NCBI RefSeq assembly: GCF_002008315.2
Contig: NZ_MVDG02000001.1
Span: 4,340,001 to 4,404,000 of the forward strand
Length of the DNA: 64,000 nt
Reading direction: 5' to 3'
DNA from: Arthrobacter sp. KBS0703
GTDB taxonomy: Bacteria > Actinomycetota > Actinomycetes > Actinomycetales > Micrococcaceae
The stretch's first letter is position 1; each line of letters starts with the position of its first letter. Shown in pieces: positions 51,874 to 61,164 of the stretch. A program made the translations under genes and the position numbers. A model generated the notes under the pieces. That model worked only from the letters and a program-made list of their open reading frames with translations. It was not told where the DNA came from and did no database searches.

Positions 51874-52881
51874 TCAGTTGATTTCCCTCCAGCTGGCGTG
51901 TGGCGCGTGTGGTCCGGCTGCCGGGCTTGCCGGCTCGGTCGGAAGGCTGCGTCCCCGCAGGTATCCGAACGTTGTCACTGCGAGTACCGCGATGACGGTC
52001 AGGGCCCTGCTGAAACCGGCGGGATCCTTCCCCCGGAGCTGGTCCAGGATGCCCGAGGCCACTGCGCGCGGCAACATCCTGCGGACATACCGGCGTTCGG
52101 CTCCGAGCGCCCTCTTATGCCCCACGATCTTGCTGACCTGGGCCTTCGACATGCCTTCGGACCAGGAGCGGCGCAACATGTAGCTCAGCGTGCCCCGCTG
52201 GACAGGAACGAAGTGGCGCACCAGGGCCGCAGGTTCGTACACCACGCGGCCGCCGGGCGAACCGATGACCGCCCTGATGCAGATCTCCGTCTCCTCGCAG
52301 CCGAGCGGCAGGGAATTCTGGCGGCCGAGTGAGGTGTTGAATCCGCCGACGACGTCCAGGACCTCGGAGCGGAAGGACATGTTGGCGCCGATGACGTTGC
52401 GAACCTCTGCCGCGACCTTGGGCATGCCGCGGTACGAGCAGCCGACGATCCAGTCGAGCTCTTCGGCGAAGTGCGCGGGGCGTTGCGTTTCCCACATCGG
52501 CACAACGCGTCCGCCGACGGCCAGGACATCGTGGTCGTCATACAGTGCGGTCAGCCGTTCCAGCCAGTCCGGTGCGGCCTCGGCGTCGTCGTCGAGGAAG
52601 GCTACGATGCCTGCCGTGGCGGCGGCCGCTCCGGTATTGCGGGCGCCGGACAGGCCCTTGGGGCCGGTATTTTCCAGGATCACCACATCGGAAACCGTGA
52701 AGATGAGCCTCTTGTAGAGGTCCATGTTGTAGTCGACCACGACGATCGTTTGCTGGGGCGGCACCGTTTGGGCGCGGACGGATTCGACGGCGGTCATCAG
52801 CATGTCCCAGCGGTCTTCCGTGTAGGAGCAGATCACCACGGAAACGGCAGGCAGTCCCTCGGAGTGATACATGTCATTCAC
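51874..52881 (-). CDS. family 2 glycosyltransferase (DDD type)
   Basis: The 335-residue GT-A protein has VSVVICSYTEDRWDMLMTAVESV, KGLSGARNTGAAAAT, the nucleotide-sugar and metal site VAFLDDDAEAAPDWL near residue 95, and ETEICIRA near 190. The C-terminal ALTVIAVLAVTTFGYLRG is a possible membrane anchor. GTG at 52881 lies eight bases inside the preceding gene; ATG at 52872 is an alternative. It is the second gene of the operon and probably adds a sugar to the lipid-linked repeat. Confidence 0.88.
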   Translation of the reverse strand: MNDMYHSEGLPAVSVVICSYTEDRWDMLMTAVESVRAQTVPPQQTIVVVDYNMDLYKRLIFTVSDVVILENTGPKGLSGARNTGAAAATAGIVAFLDDDAEAAPDWLERLTALYDDHDVLAVGGRVVPMWETQRPAHFAEELDWIVGCSYRGMPKVAAEVRNVIGANMSFRSEVLDVVGGFNTSLGRQNSLPLGCEETEICIRAVIGSPGGRVVYEPAALVRHFVPVQRGTLSYMLRRSWSEGMSKAQVSKIVGHKRALGAERRYVRRMLPRAVASGILDQLRGKDPAGFSRALTVIAVLAVTTFGYLRGRSLPTEPASPAAGPHAPHASWREIN

Positions 52882-53737
52882 CCGCCATGAGTCCCAGGAC
52901 CGTCTGGGGATCGGTCGGGACGTGCGGAAGGGAGATGTTGGGGTACTTGTATTTCACGCGCCGCAGGGCTTCTGCACGGGCGCCGGCCGTGGGCGCGTCC
53001 CACCCGATGCATTCGCGGGCCAGGGTCCGCAGCACCCGCCACCCGTCGCGGAACGTATGGAGGTTCGAGTTGCCGGAGATCCTTGTGAGTTCGTTGCTCG
53101 GAACCTCGGCAATCCGAAGCCCCGCCCGGGAGGCCCGGACGATCAGCTCCGTCTCGATTTCAAAGCCGTCCGATTCCAGCTCCAGGATCTCGAGGCATTC
53201 GCGGCGCATTGCAATGTAGCCATAGCACAGGTCCGAGTAGTTGCTGTGGAGCACGAGGTTGGCCAGCCCGGTCAGTGCCCTGTTGCCGGCGCTGCGCAGC
53301 AGGGTGATGTCGTCCGAGCCTCCGCCCGTGACGTAGCGCGAGCCTTTGACGAAGTCGAACTCGTGCTGGAGCGGCGAGACAAACCAGCCGATCTCCTGGG
53401 GGTCCATGCTCCCGTCAGCGTCGAGCATGACGATGATGTCACCGGAAGCGGCTGCGAATCCGGCCCGGACAGCCACGCCCTTGCCGGCGTGGGGCTCCGA
53501 AACGACGACCACGTCGAGGCGGAGGGCGCGGGCAACGTCGACGGTGCTGTCAAGGGAACGCCCGTCAACAATGACTACTTCGTCCACATATGAGGGCATG
53601 CGGCGAAGGACCCAAGGGAGGTTCATGGCTTCGTTCAGGGTGGGGATCACCACGCTGACGGAGGCCACAGGGGGCGGCACCGAATCCGGTGCGCGCAGAT
53701 TAGAAACAAGTATAGGGATGGTCACTAGCCTCACCAC
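52874..53737 (-). CDS. family 2 glycosyltransferase (DPM/DPG synthase type)
   Basis: The 287-residue GT2 has ASVSVVIPTLNEAMNLPWVLRRM, VVIVDGRSLDSTVDVA, IVMLDADGSMDPQEI (DxD at about residue 108) and GSRYVTGGGSDD, matching dolichyl-phosphate-type sugar transferases; it may load a sugar on a polyprenyl carrier. It is the first gene of the seven-gene leftward operon. The start is a GTG at 53737; a GTG four codons later is possible. Confidence 0.88.
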   Translation of the reverse strand: MVRLVTIPILVSNLRAPDSVPPPVASVSVVIPTLNEAMNLPWVLRRMPSYVDEVVIVDGRSLDSTVDVARALRLDVVVVSEPHAGKGVAVRAGFAAASGDIIVMLDADGSMDPQEIGWFVSPLQHEFDFVKGSRYVTGGGSDDITLLRSAGNRALTGLANLVLHSNYSDLCYGYIAMRRECLEILELESDGFEIETELIVRASRAGLRIAEVPSNELTRISGNSNLHTFRDGWRVLRTLARECIGWDAPTAGARAEALRRVKYKYPNISLPHVPTDPQTVLGLMAGE

Positions 53738-53755
53738 TCATGGAGTTGTTTGCTT

Positions 53756-53828
53756 TTGCCACCACAGCAGCCCTCCCGGCTATCAACCCGGAGGTAGACC
53801 AAAGCGCTCGCTGCTGCGGTAGTGGCAA
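53756..53828. promoter_or_regulatory. imperfect long inverted repeat upstream of the polysaccharide operon
   Basis: TTGCCAC...AGCAGC (53756-53771) pairs with GCTGCT...GTGGCAA (53810-53828) with an internal mismatch loop. It lies in the leader of the leftward operon, 19 bases before its first codon, and may be a leader hairpin or operator. The promoter itself is not obvious. Confidence 0.5.
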
Positions 53829-53927
53829 CTTGCTTGCACTCCCCCTCGTACATGTTCGATTCAGCAACTTGTAAAAAGCTTGGGGTTCCTTGAAGGCGCC
53901 CCAGTTTTGGGGGTCGACAGAACCTTG

Positions 53928-53951
53928 GTGACAGGTAGTCTCTGGTGTCAC
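53928..53951. promoter_or_regulatory. GTGACA-N12-TGTCAC palindrome upstream of the GH16 lipoprotein gene
   Basis: Six-base arms lie 10 bases before the ATG at 53961, a position suited to repression of the rightward gene. A GTGAC/GTCAC repeat is also found upstream of the protease gene at 56364. Confidence 0.4.
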
Positions 53952-53960
53952 ACTGTCCCC

Positions 53961-55060
53961 ATGGGTTTCTCTGAGCGCGGGAGCCGTCCCGACATTCCCC
54001 GCCGCCGCCCGGGCCTCCGGCATATGGCAGTGCTCGCCACGGTGGCGATGCTGGCCGCCTGCGGGCCTGTCGCCAAGGAAGCGCAGAGGCTGCCGCTCGG
54101 AGAGCTGCCGCCCGTGGACCCGCCCACCACGACGGCCCCTTCCTCTGCCCCTGTCTCTTATACACATCTAGATGTGTATAAGAGACAGCCTTCTGCCAAC
54201 CCGCTCCGCGCCCCCCGCGGCCCCAGCGGAACCGGCCGCCAGCGCGGCGCCTCCCGCCGCCGCTCCTGCCGCCCCGCCCTGTCTCTTATACACATCTCAC
54301 TGTGCCCCCGATCAATCCGCTCACGGCCAAGCTGCCGGTGGGCGACCTGCCCGGATGGAAACAGGTCTTCCGGGAGGATTTCAACGCCGGCGATGTTCCC
54401 ATCGGTGCTTTTCCCGGCCCGGCGTACGAGGCCAATTGGAGCGCGGGGTACAAGGACGGGATTCCGGACACGGCCGGTCAAACGGGGAAGAACTCCCGCT
54501 ATTACCCGACCAAAGTGCTCAGCGTCAAAAACGGAATGCTGGACTGGTTCCTCCATACGGAGAAGGGCATCTCCATGGGCGCCGCGCCCACGCCCAAGAT
54601 TCCGAACAACAGCTCCAATCCGCACCGTGCCAACAGCCTGCTCTACGGCAGGATCTCAGTCCGGTTCAAGGGGGATGCCCTTCCGGGTTTCAAAACGGCG
54701 TGGCTGTTGTGGCCGGACAGCGGCGTGTGGCCGAGGGACGGGGAGATCGACTACCCCGAAGGTGACCTCGCCACATCTTTCTACGGAGCCGTGCACCACC
54801 GCAGCAACAACCCGCATGAGTCCGACCTGATCAGGTCCTACGCCCTGTTCACCACGTGGCACGTCGCCACCATGGAGTGGAGCCCCGGGAAGGTCGAATT
54901 CTTCCTGGACGGTGTTTCGCTGGGAGCCGGAACCAGCAAGGTTCCGAACACGCCCATGCACTACATCCTGCAGACCGAATCGTGCCTGCCGGTCTGCCCG
55001 GCGCCGACGACGACCGGGCACGTCTACCTCGACTGGATCGCCATCTGGACGAAGGGCTGA
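53961..55060 (+). CDS. GH16-like lipoprotein, split by two adapter copies
   Basis: The lipoprotein signal has lipobox MLAAC near residue 37, followed by a Pro/Ala/Thr-rich linker, then a ConA-like glycoside hydrolase domain of family 16 type (from VGDLPGWKQVFREDFN). The catalytic stretch reads GEIDYPEGD, matching ExDxxE with nucleophile and acid/base Glu. Adapters at 54151-54188 and 54279-54297 split the linker. Removing the second one joins AAPAAPP to TVPPINPL in frame; at the first, some bases are lost. It faces the polysaccharide operon and may trim or bind its product at the cell surface. Confidence 0.83.
54151..54188. other. Nextera mosaic-end junction inside the GH16 lipoprotein gene (adapter artefact)
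   Basis: A full 38-bp head-to-head mosaic end. The 90-base piece between it and the next adapter still codes for the Pro/Ala-rich linker. Confidence 0.98.
54279..54297. other. single mosaic end inside the GH16 lipoprotein gene (adapter artefact)
   Basis: One 19-bp mosaic end CTGTCTCTTATACACATCT without its partner. Its removal restores the reading frame. Confidence 0.97.
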
Positions 55061-55099
55061 CCCGTCCGGACCAGGCGGACCTACCTGCCGCTGACGGGG

Positions 55100-56224
55100 C
55101 TACTTCCGTTCGATGCTGAAGGCGTCGGTGAACGTGTAACCCTCTGCGGGGACAAATCTGGCCGCAAGCCGGTCTGCGGTGGCCTTCACGTCCAGGGTGC
55201 CCAGGGCAGGGTCACGGTTCCGGCCGGACCAGGCGGCGAAGTATCTGGCTTCGGAATCGTCATCACGCACGTCGTAGAGCCCCACTCCGCCTGTTCCCAC
55301 GGTCGCAAAAACGGTTCCCGCGCCCTGGACCATGCTGGCGTCGGAATCGGTGATGCAGCCACTGGAGAAGGTGTCGGGCACCAGGGCGGGACACCCGACG
55401 CCGCCGCCCAGCTGGTGGCTGCGCTGGTACATGTGGTCATGACCCGTCAGCACCAGGTCCGCCCTCTTCTCCATCAGCATGTTGGTAAAGTCCTGCCCGG
55501 CCTGGCAGTCGTATTTGCCCACGCTGAGGCAGGGGGTGTGCATTCCCACCACCGTCCAGGGAATGTTCCGCGACTTCGCACCGTCGAGGGCGTCAGCGGT
55601 CCATTTCCAGCGCTCGCTGTTCCGCGAGTAATCCAAAGGGTTTCCGTCATGGAAATCGATGCCAGGAGACACCATGATGAACCGCACCAAGGGTTTTTGC
55701 TCCGGATAATCCAGGTACCACTGCGTTCCGTACTCGCCCTGGAGGCCGGGCAGCCTGTTCGGCAGGCACCTGGCGATGTTGGCGATGTCGCCGTCGTGGC
55801 CGTCGCTTTCATGGTTTCCGGTGACCACCTGATAGGGGAAATCGGTGCCCAGTTTGCCGGTGACCATGTCGCAGAATTCCTGCTCGATCCCGGCCTCGTA
55901 GGAGTAGTCCCCGAGCCCCAGGTTCAGCTGCGGCCGGAGTCCGGCGATGGTGTCCAGGACTTTCCTGGCGCCGGTGCTGACTCCCACGTCGCCCTGTGCC
56001 GTGAAGTGGGCCGTGGCTGCCGCCGGGTCGGAGGACGTGGCCGTTGCCGAGGGACTGGAGGTTGCCGGGGGACTGGACGTGCCGGGCGAAGCGGACGACA
56101 CCGGCGGGCTCGACGGCGGCGGCTGAGGCGGTCCGGGTTGGCAGCCGGCCAGCAGCAGAGCCGCGGCCACAAGGGCTGCCGGAACGACGCCGGACCACCT
56201 CCGGGGTCTCGACGGTCCAGTCAT
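55100..56224 (-). CDS. calcineurin-like metallophosphoesterase lipoprotein
   Basis: The 374-residue protein has a lipoprotein signal ending LLLAGC near residue 28, a 40-residue Pro/Ser/Thr linker and a phosphoesterase domain: GDVGVST, GLGDYSYE, VVTGNHESDGHDGD, VVGMHTP and LTGHDHMYQRS, together the five metal-site motifs. It acts outside the membrane; it could hydrolyse a phosphodiester of a surface polymer or of a nucleotide. It converges on the GH16 lipoprotein gene with about 40 bases between stops. Confidence 0.9.
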   Translation of the reverse strand: MTGPSRPRRWSGVVPAALVAAALLLAGCQPGPPQPPPSSPPVSSASPGTSSPPATSSPSATATSSDPAAATAHFTAQGDVGVSTGARKVLDTIAGLRPQLNLGLGDYSYEAGIEQEFCDMVTGKLGTDFPYQVVTGNHESDGHDGDIANIARCLPNRLPGLQGEYGTQWYLDYPEQKPLVRFIMVSPGIDFHDGNPLDYSRNSERWKWTADALDGAKSRNIPWTVVGMHTPCLSVGKYDCQAGQDFTNMLMEKRADLVLTGHDHMYQRSHQLGGGVGCPALVPDTFSSGCITDSDASMVQGAGTVFATVGTGGVGLYDVRDDDSEARYFAAWSGRNRDPALGTLDVKATADRLAARFVPAEGYTFTDAFSIERK

Positions 56225-56363
56225 GATCCCTCACATCACAGAACGGAACCTGATGCCGCGGGCCAGGCGCCGGGCAAGGCAGGCTTACTCCTAGGCCCTC
56301 AGACTAATGCCAGTTCGGAGGGCAAGACCATAGCCCCAACACCGGCGTGACGCCCTCGAATTT

Positions 56364-56384
56364 GTGACAGCTTTAGTCACTAAA
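56364..56384. promoter_or_regulatory. palindromes in the protease promoter region
   Basis: GTGAC-N7-GTCAC (56364-56380) overlaps the perfect palindrome TTTAGTCACTAAA (56372-56384). A TTGTGA-N18-TATGAC promoter (56362-56391) can be drawn around it, so this may be the operator of the rightward protease gene. Confidence 0.45.
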
Positions 56385-56458
56385 TATGACAACTACTGTA
56401 ACTGCACCGTAGTGTCTCAGGTGAACCGTTTGCGCCGTGGAACGAAGGAGTCGCCGCA

Positions 56459-57211
56459 ATGAAGATCGCCAAACTGCTCGCCGCTGCGGCCGCCGCCGCG
56501 CTGCTGCTGATGCCCGCTAACAGCGCCACCGCCGCCCCGGCAGAGGACAGTACAGTCCACAAGAACATCGCCGGAGGCAGCACCACATCCGTCTCTGCAG
56601 CGCCCTTCGCGGCCCAGGTTTCGTTCGATGCCGCCGGCACCAGGGTGGGCTGTGCCGGCAGCCAGATCTCGGCCAGCTGGGTCATCACCGCCAAGCACTG
56701 CAACTCCACGAGCCTGCGGTCCGTGCGCCTCGGTTCCACGTATCTGCAAAGCGGCGGGACCGTGCGGACGGTGGCCGCGCGCTACGCCTCGCCAATGGGA
56801 GACGTTCTGCTGCTGAAGCTGTCCGCCCCGCACTACGGGACCTATGTGGGCCTGTCCGGTTCCTTCCCCGCGAGCGGAGAGGCCGCCAAGGTCTATGGCT
56901 GGGGCTACCAGTCCGAAGGTTCCGGCGCCATGTCCTACTTCCTGAAAGCCGCCGACGTCACCGTTACGGGGCAGGGCTCCGACCCTTCCGGCGGTCCGAC
57001 CGTCACGACGCGGTCCCGAACCGGCCACACCCTCAACGGTGATTCGGGAGGCCCGCTGATCGTCAACGGCAAGCTCACGGGCGTGCTGTCCACGTCCAGC
57101 ATCCTGCCGGCGCAGAACCCCTCCGACTACACGGGCTACACCAACGACCACGCGTCCGTTGCGCGGAACCTGAGCTGGATCACCAGCGTTTCCGGGGTCC
57201 CGGGCTCCTAG
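56459..57211 (+). CDS. secreted trypsin-like serine protease (S1)
   Basis: The 250-residue precursor has a signal peptide (to about ATAA at residues 22-25) and a short propeptide; the mature protease likely begins at IAGGS (residue 36). The catalytic triad is H79 in VITAKHC, D114 in GDVLLLKL and S195 in NGDSGGPL; TAKHC replaces the usual TAAHC. C64 and C80 can form the usual disulfide around the histidine. Streptomyces trypsins are similar. A strong terminator follows. It is monocistronic. Confidence 0.92.
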   Translation: MKIAKLLAAAAAAALLLMPANSATAAPAEDSTVHKNIAGGSTTSVSAAPFAAQVSFDAAGTRVGCAGSQISASWVITAKHCNSTSLRSVRLGSTYLQSGGTVRTVAARYASPMGDVLLLKLSAPHYGTYVGLSGSFPASGEAAKVYGWGYQSEGSGAMSYFLKAADVTVTGQGSDPSGGPTVTTRSRTGHTLNGDSGGPLIVNGKLTGVLSTSSILPAQNPSDYTGYTNDHASVARNLSWITSVSGVPGS

Positions 57212-57229
57212 TGCACCCGGGACGCAGGC

Positions 57230-57275
57230 AACCGGCGGGCGGCGCCTTGGGGGAGCCGCCCGCCGGTTTATTTTT
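57230..57275 (+). terminator. intrinsic terminator of the protease gene
   Basis: AACCGGCGGGCGGC (57230-57243) and its exact complement (57255-57268) form a 14-bp stem followed by TTATTTTT. Confidence 0.92.
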
Positions 57276-57296
57276 GCTTTCCGCGGCTGCGTGGCC

Positions 57297-57632
57297 TTAC
57301 ATGCCGGGGATGTCGAGTGCCTCGTAGACCTGGATGCTCGCGCCCGGCATCATCAGGTGGGGGTGGCCCTCCAGCAGCGCCAGGGCGCCGTCCATGTCGT
57401 CGGCCTGGAGGATTCCGTACCCGCCAACCTGGGTGTTGGTGTCACTGGTTCCGGCGGCCGTGACCTCCTTGCCTGCGCCGAGCGGGTTCCCCATGTCCAC
57501 GATGCCGTCGCCGGCCCTGGCTGCCCACTCCATCCAGGCCTTCATGCCCTCCTGGGCGGCTTCGGGGGAGCTCTCCGCCATCTGCGACTGTGCGGACTGC
57601 GGTGCGTTGTAAAGGACTACGAACTTCGTCAT
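57297..57632 (-). CDS. YCII/DGPF-domain protein
   Basis: The 111-residue protein begins MTKFVVLYNAPQSA and has AWMEWAARAGDGIVDMGNPLG and GGYGILQADDMDGALALLEGHPHL, the usual YCII-related pattern of a small alpha+beta ferredoxin-like fold. The function is not known; some members are near ECF sigma-41 genes, which is not the case here. ATG at 57632 follows AAAGGAGC. Confidence 0.87.
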   Translation of the reverse strand: MTKFVVLYNAPQSAQSQMAESSPEAAQEGMKAWMEWAARAGDGIVDMGNPLGAGKEVTAAGTSDTNTQVGGYGILQADDMDGALALLEGHPHLMMPGASIQVYEALDIPGM

Positions 57633-57811
57633 TTCGGGTGCTCCTTTTGAACGTGCCGTTGGAACCATCGGTCCCGGTCACAGGTCCGATCCTAGGGGGA
57701 TTCGGATGCTGGGGATACAGTTCAGAGGCAGTGGTTCGCCGGAAGTTCACTTGCTCCTGGCAGCCTGTTTTCGCTGTGGGCAAACTCGGGCAGAGAGCGC
57801 CTAGAGCCAAA

Positions 57812-57832
57812 GTTGAGCGTTGTAGACTCAAC
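57812..57832. promoter_or_regulatory. HAIR element (HspR operator) of clpB
   Basis: GTTGAGC-N7-ACTCAAC matches the HspR inverted repeat CTTGAGT-N7-ACTCAAG at all but the outermost pairs. It lies 33 bases before the clpB start, where HspR would block transcription until heat or misfolded protein titrates DnaK. Confidence 0.85.
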
Positions 57833-57864
57833 CTAAGTATTTCACCTTCCGGAAGGAGCTCGCT

Positions 57865-60534
57865 TTGGACGTCAAATTCACCACCAAGAGCCAGGAGGCT
57901 CTTTCGGCTGCAGCCATGAATGCCTCCACGGCCGGCAATCCGCAAGTGGAGCCGGCCCATCTGCTCAAGGCGCTGATGGATCAGCGGGAGGGGGTCGCCG
58001 TCGCTCTTCTCCGTGCCACCGGCGCGGATCCGGATGCCGTCAGCGTGCAGGCGAGCACCGCCATCAAGGCACTCCCGGCCAGTTCGGGGAGCTCCGTGCA
58101 GCAGGCGCAGCTGTCCCGCACCGCCCTCCAGGCCATCCAGAACGCCCAGAACGAGGCGGACAAGCTTGGTGATTCCTTCGTCTCCACGGAGCACCTGCTG
58201 CTTGGCCTCTCGGCCGGCAGCGGCGGGGCGGGAAAGCTGATGCGCGACGCCGGTGCCTCCCATGAGGCGCTGCTCGCCGCCCTGCCGGGTGTCCGCGGCG
58301 ACCGCAAGGTGACGAGCGCGGATCCGGAAAACACTTTCCAGGCGCTCGAAAAGTTCGGCACGGACCTGACGTCCATGGCCCGTGCCGGCAGGCTGGACCC
58401 CGTCATCGGCCGGGACACCGAGATCCGGCGGATCATCCAGGTGCTGAGCCGCCGTACCAAGAACAACCCGGTGATCATCGGCGAGCCCGGCGTGGGCAAG
58501 ACAGCCGTCGTCGAAGGCCTGGCGCAGCGGATCGTGGCCGGCGACGTGCCCGAAAGCCTGCGCGGCAAGACCCTGATCGCGCTGGACCTGGCCTCCATGG
58601 TGGCGGGTGCCAAGTACCGCGGTGAGTTCGAGGAGCGGCTCAAGGCGGTACTGGAGGAAATCAAGAACTCGGACGGCCAGATCGTCACGTTCATCGACGA
58701 GATCCACACCGTGGTGGGGGCGGGCGCCACGGGGGAGAGCTCCATGGATGCCGGCAACATGCTCAAGCCCATGCTGGCCCGCGGCGAGCTCCGCCTGATC
58801 GGTGCCACCACCCTGGATGAGTACCGCGAGAACATCGAGAAGGACCCCGCCCTGGAGCGCCGCTTCCAGCAGGTCTACGTCGGCGAGCCCAGCGTGGACG
58901 ACACCATCGGCATCCTCCGCGGCCTCAAGGAGCGCTACGAAGCGCACCACAAGGTGGCCATAGCCGACTCCGCCCTCGTCGCCGCCGCCACGCTGTCCAA
59001 CCGCTACATTTCCGGAAGGCAGCTGCCGGACAAAGCGATCGACCTCGTGGACGAGGCCGCCTCCCGGCTGCGCATGGAGATCGACTCGGCGCCGGAGGAA
59101 ATCGACCAGCTGCGCCGGGCCGTGGACCGCCTCACCATGGAGGAACTGGCCCTGGACGGAGAGACGGACGCCGCCTCGGTGGAGCGCCTGGCCGTGCTGC
59201 GCGCAGACATGGCTGACAAGAAGGAAGCCCTCGCCGCCCTCAACGCCCGCTGGGAGGCGGAGAAGGCCGGCCTCAACCGCGTGGGTGAGCTGAAGGCCCG
59301 GCTGGACGAACTGCGCTCAGCGGCGGACAAGTACCAGCGCGAAGGCGACCTCGAAGCGGCATCGCGGATCCTGTACGGCGAGCTGCCGGCGCTGGAGCGC
59401 GAGCTCAACGCCGCCGCGGAAGAGGAATCGGCCCGCGAAGCCAGCGGAGCCGCAAAGCCCGAGCTCATGGTGGCTGAGGAAGTCACGGCGGATGACATTG
59501 CCGAGGTCATCTCGGCCTGGACGGGCATTCCCGCCGGGCGGATGCTGCAGGGTGAAAGCCAGAAGCTGCTGCACATGGAGGAGGAACTCGGCAAGCGGCT
59601 GATCGGCCAGTCCAAGGCCGTGACCACCGTGTCCGACGCCGTTCGCCGGGCCCGCGCCGGAATCAGCGATCCCAACCGGCCCACCGGATCGTTCCTGTTC
59701 CTCGGACCCACGGGCGTCGGCAAGACAGAGCTCGCCAAGGCCCTGGCTGATTTCCTCTTCGACGACGAACACGCCATGGTCAGGATCGACATGTCCGAGT
59801 ACGGCGAGAAGCACTCCGTCGCGCGGCTGGTGGGGGCGCCTCCGGGCTACGTCGGCTACGAGGAAGGCGGCCAGCTGACCGAGGCCGTCCGCCGCAGGCC
59901 CTACTCGGTGGTGCTGCTCGACGAGGTGGAGAAGGCCCACCCGGAAGTTTTCGATATCCTCCTGCAGGTGCTCGACGACGGCCGCCTCACCGACGGCCAG
60001 GGCCGCACCGTGGACTTCCGCAACGCCATTCTGGTGCTCACATCCAACCTGGGAAGCCAGTTCCTGGTGGACCCCACCCTGGACCCGGAGGCCAAGCGGA
60101 ATGCGGTGATGGCCACCGTGCAGGCGTCCTTCAAGCCGGAGTTCCTGAACCGGCTTGACGAGGTGGTGCTGTTCGACGCCCTCACGGTGGACGAGCTCGC
60201 CAGGATCGTGGAGCTCCAGGTGGCAGAGCTGTCCCGGCGGCTGCGCGAACGGCGGCTCTCGCTCGAGGTGACCGACGGCGCCCGCGCCTGGCTGGCGATG
60301 TCCGGCTTTGACCCGGCCTACGGCGCCCGGCCGCTGCGCCGCCTGGTGCAGCGCGAAATCGGCGACCGGCTGGCCAAGGCCATCCTGGCCGGCGAAATCG
60401 CCGACGGCGACACCGTGCTTGTGGACACCGCGGCCGACGTCGACGAGCTCACCATTGAGGGGCTCGAGGCCCTCGTGGGGCCCGACGGCGGCACTCCCGC
60501 CGGGAGCGGACTCTCGATCCGCCGGAAGGGCTAG
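57865..60534 (+). CDS. clpB: ATP-dependent disaggregase ClpB
   Basis: The 889-residue Hsp100 protein rescues aggregated proteins with DnaK. Two Clp-N repeats (residues 1-150), first AAA+ with GEPGVGKT near 205, the coiled-coil middle domain at about 405-525, second AAA+ with GPTGVGKT near 613, and the ClpB C-terminal domain are all present. The start is TTG (57865) preceded by GGAAGGAG. The length is slightly above the usual 850-870 because of a 25-residue Gly/Pro-rich tail. A HAIR operator upstream points to HspR control. Confidence 0.97.
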   Translation: MDVKFTTKSQEALSAAAMNASTAGNPQVEPAHLLKALMDQREGVAVALLRATGADPDAVSVQASTAIKALPASSGSSVQQAQLSRTALQAIQNAQNEADKLGDSFVSTEHLLLGLSAGSGGAGKLMRDAGASHEALLAALPGVRGDRKVTSADPENTFQALEKFGTDLTSMARAGRLDPVIGRDTEIRRIIQVLSRRTKNNPVIIGEPGVGKTAVVEGLAQRIVAGDVPESLRGKTLIALDLASMVAGAKYRGEFEERLKAVLEEIKNSDGQIVTFIDEIHTVVGAGATGESSMDAGNMLKPMLARGELRLIGATTLDEYRENIEKDPALERRFQQVYVGEPSVDDTIGILRGLKERYEAHHKVAIADSALVAAATLSNRYISGRQLPDKAIDLVDEAASRLRMEIDSAPEEIDQLRRAVDRLTMEELALDGETDAASVERLAVLRADMADKKEALAALNARWEAEKAGLNRVGELKARLDELRSAADKYQREGDLEAASRILYGELPALERELNAAAEEESAREASGAAKPELMVAEEVTADDIAEVISAWTGIPAGRMLQGESQKLLHMEEELGKRLIGQSKAVTTVSDAVRRARAGISDPNRPTGSFLFLGPTGVGKTELAKALADFLFDDEHAMVRIDMSEYGEKHSVARLVGAPPGYVGYEEGGQLTEAVRRRPYSVVLLDEVEKAHPEVFDILLQVLDDGRLTDGQGRTVDFRNAILVLTSNLGSQFLVDPTLDPEAKRNAVMATVQASFKPEFLNRLDEVVLFDALTVDELARIVELQVAELSRRLRERRLSLEVTDGARAWLAMSGFDPAYGARPLRRLVQREIGDRLAKAILAGEIADGDTVLVDTAADVDELTIEGLEALVGPDGGTPAGSGLSIRRKG

Positions 60535-61164
60535 CTACGGGAGCAGGCTGGACTTGATGATGTTGCCGGCCGCCGAGGTGACGTAGCAGTCCACGCGGCG
60601 GTCGCCCTGGCCCCAGCTCGCGGTGCTGGGGTAGGCAAGCCGGTAGGTCAGGTCGTAGGCGTTGGATTTGTCGGTCAGCGCCGCCGACTGGCAGGCCTCC
60701 CGAGCCTTGGCTTTCATGGCTTCGCCGCCGGGGTAGCTGTCCGCGGCCTCGTAACGGTGGGCAGCCACGAGTTGGGCGGAATGATCCGTGCCGCACGCCA
60801 CCACCGTGGACTCGATCGCCTCGGGATCGAAGTCCTTGAAGCAGTCACCCACGCGGAAATCCAGCGGACTCACTCCCTTCACGGGAAGGCTGGGCCGGGG
60901 GGTCGCGGACGGCGCGGCAGGGGAAGCCGTTTCCTGGGGCGTCCCGGGCTGGTTCGCGGACTGCAGCGTGGCCGTAGCCAGCAGCGAGGTCAGCAGCCAG
61001 ATGAGCAGGCCGCCCACGGCCAGCAACACGGCCACGAACCCGGCTTTGACCAGGGACTGCCTGACGTTCGCCGTGAGAAGGCGCGCCGTCCGGGATGTGA
61101 CCCGTGGCGGCTTTGATGGAGGGGGTGGAATGGTCTGATGGTTTTCAATCAATGGGGGCGGCAC
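60535..61164 (-). CDS. septum-formation-like membrane-anchored protein
   Basis: The 209-residue protein has a cytosolic Pro-rich N-terminus, one membrane helix (about residues 42-65, FVAVLLAVGGLLIWLLTSLLA), a Pro/Ser/Ala-rich linker and an extracellular domain beginning LDFRVGDCFKDFDPEAIES with VVACGTDHSAQLVA and DRRVDCYV; the three Cys pattern resembles the actinobacterial septum formation domain (VGDCF, C..PH). Its role is unknown. Its stop is next to that of clpB with no gap; the two are convergent. Confidence 0.7.
   Translation of the reverse strand: MPPPLIENHQTIPPPPSKPPRVTSRTARLLTANVRQSLVKAGFVAVLLAVGGLLIWLLTSLLATATLQSANQPGTPQETASPAAPSATPRPSLPVKGVSPLDFRVGDCFKDFDPEAIESTVVACGTDHSAQLVAAHRYEAADSYPGGEAMKAKAREACQSAALTDKSNAYDLTYRLAYPSTASWGQGDRRVDCYVTSAAGNIIKSSLLP

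Noticed and set aside
1674..54297. Palindromic 38-bp sequences as Tn5 or other transposon ends
   Set aside because: No transposase gene, no target duplication and gaps as short as eight bases between copies. The sequence is the synthetic Nextera mosaic end.
54172..54297. Small frames with MCIRDS, SYTHLDVYKRQ or LLYTS peptides
   Set aside because: These are translations of adapter sequence.
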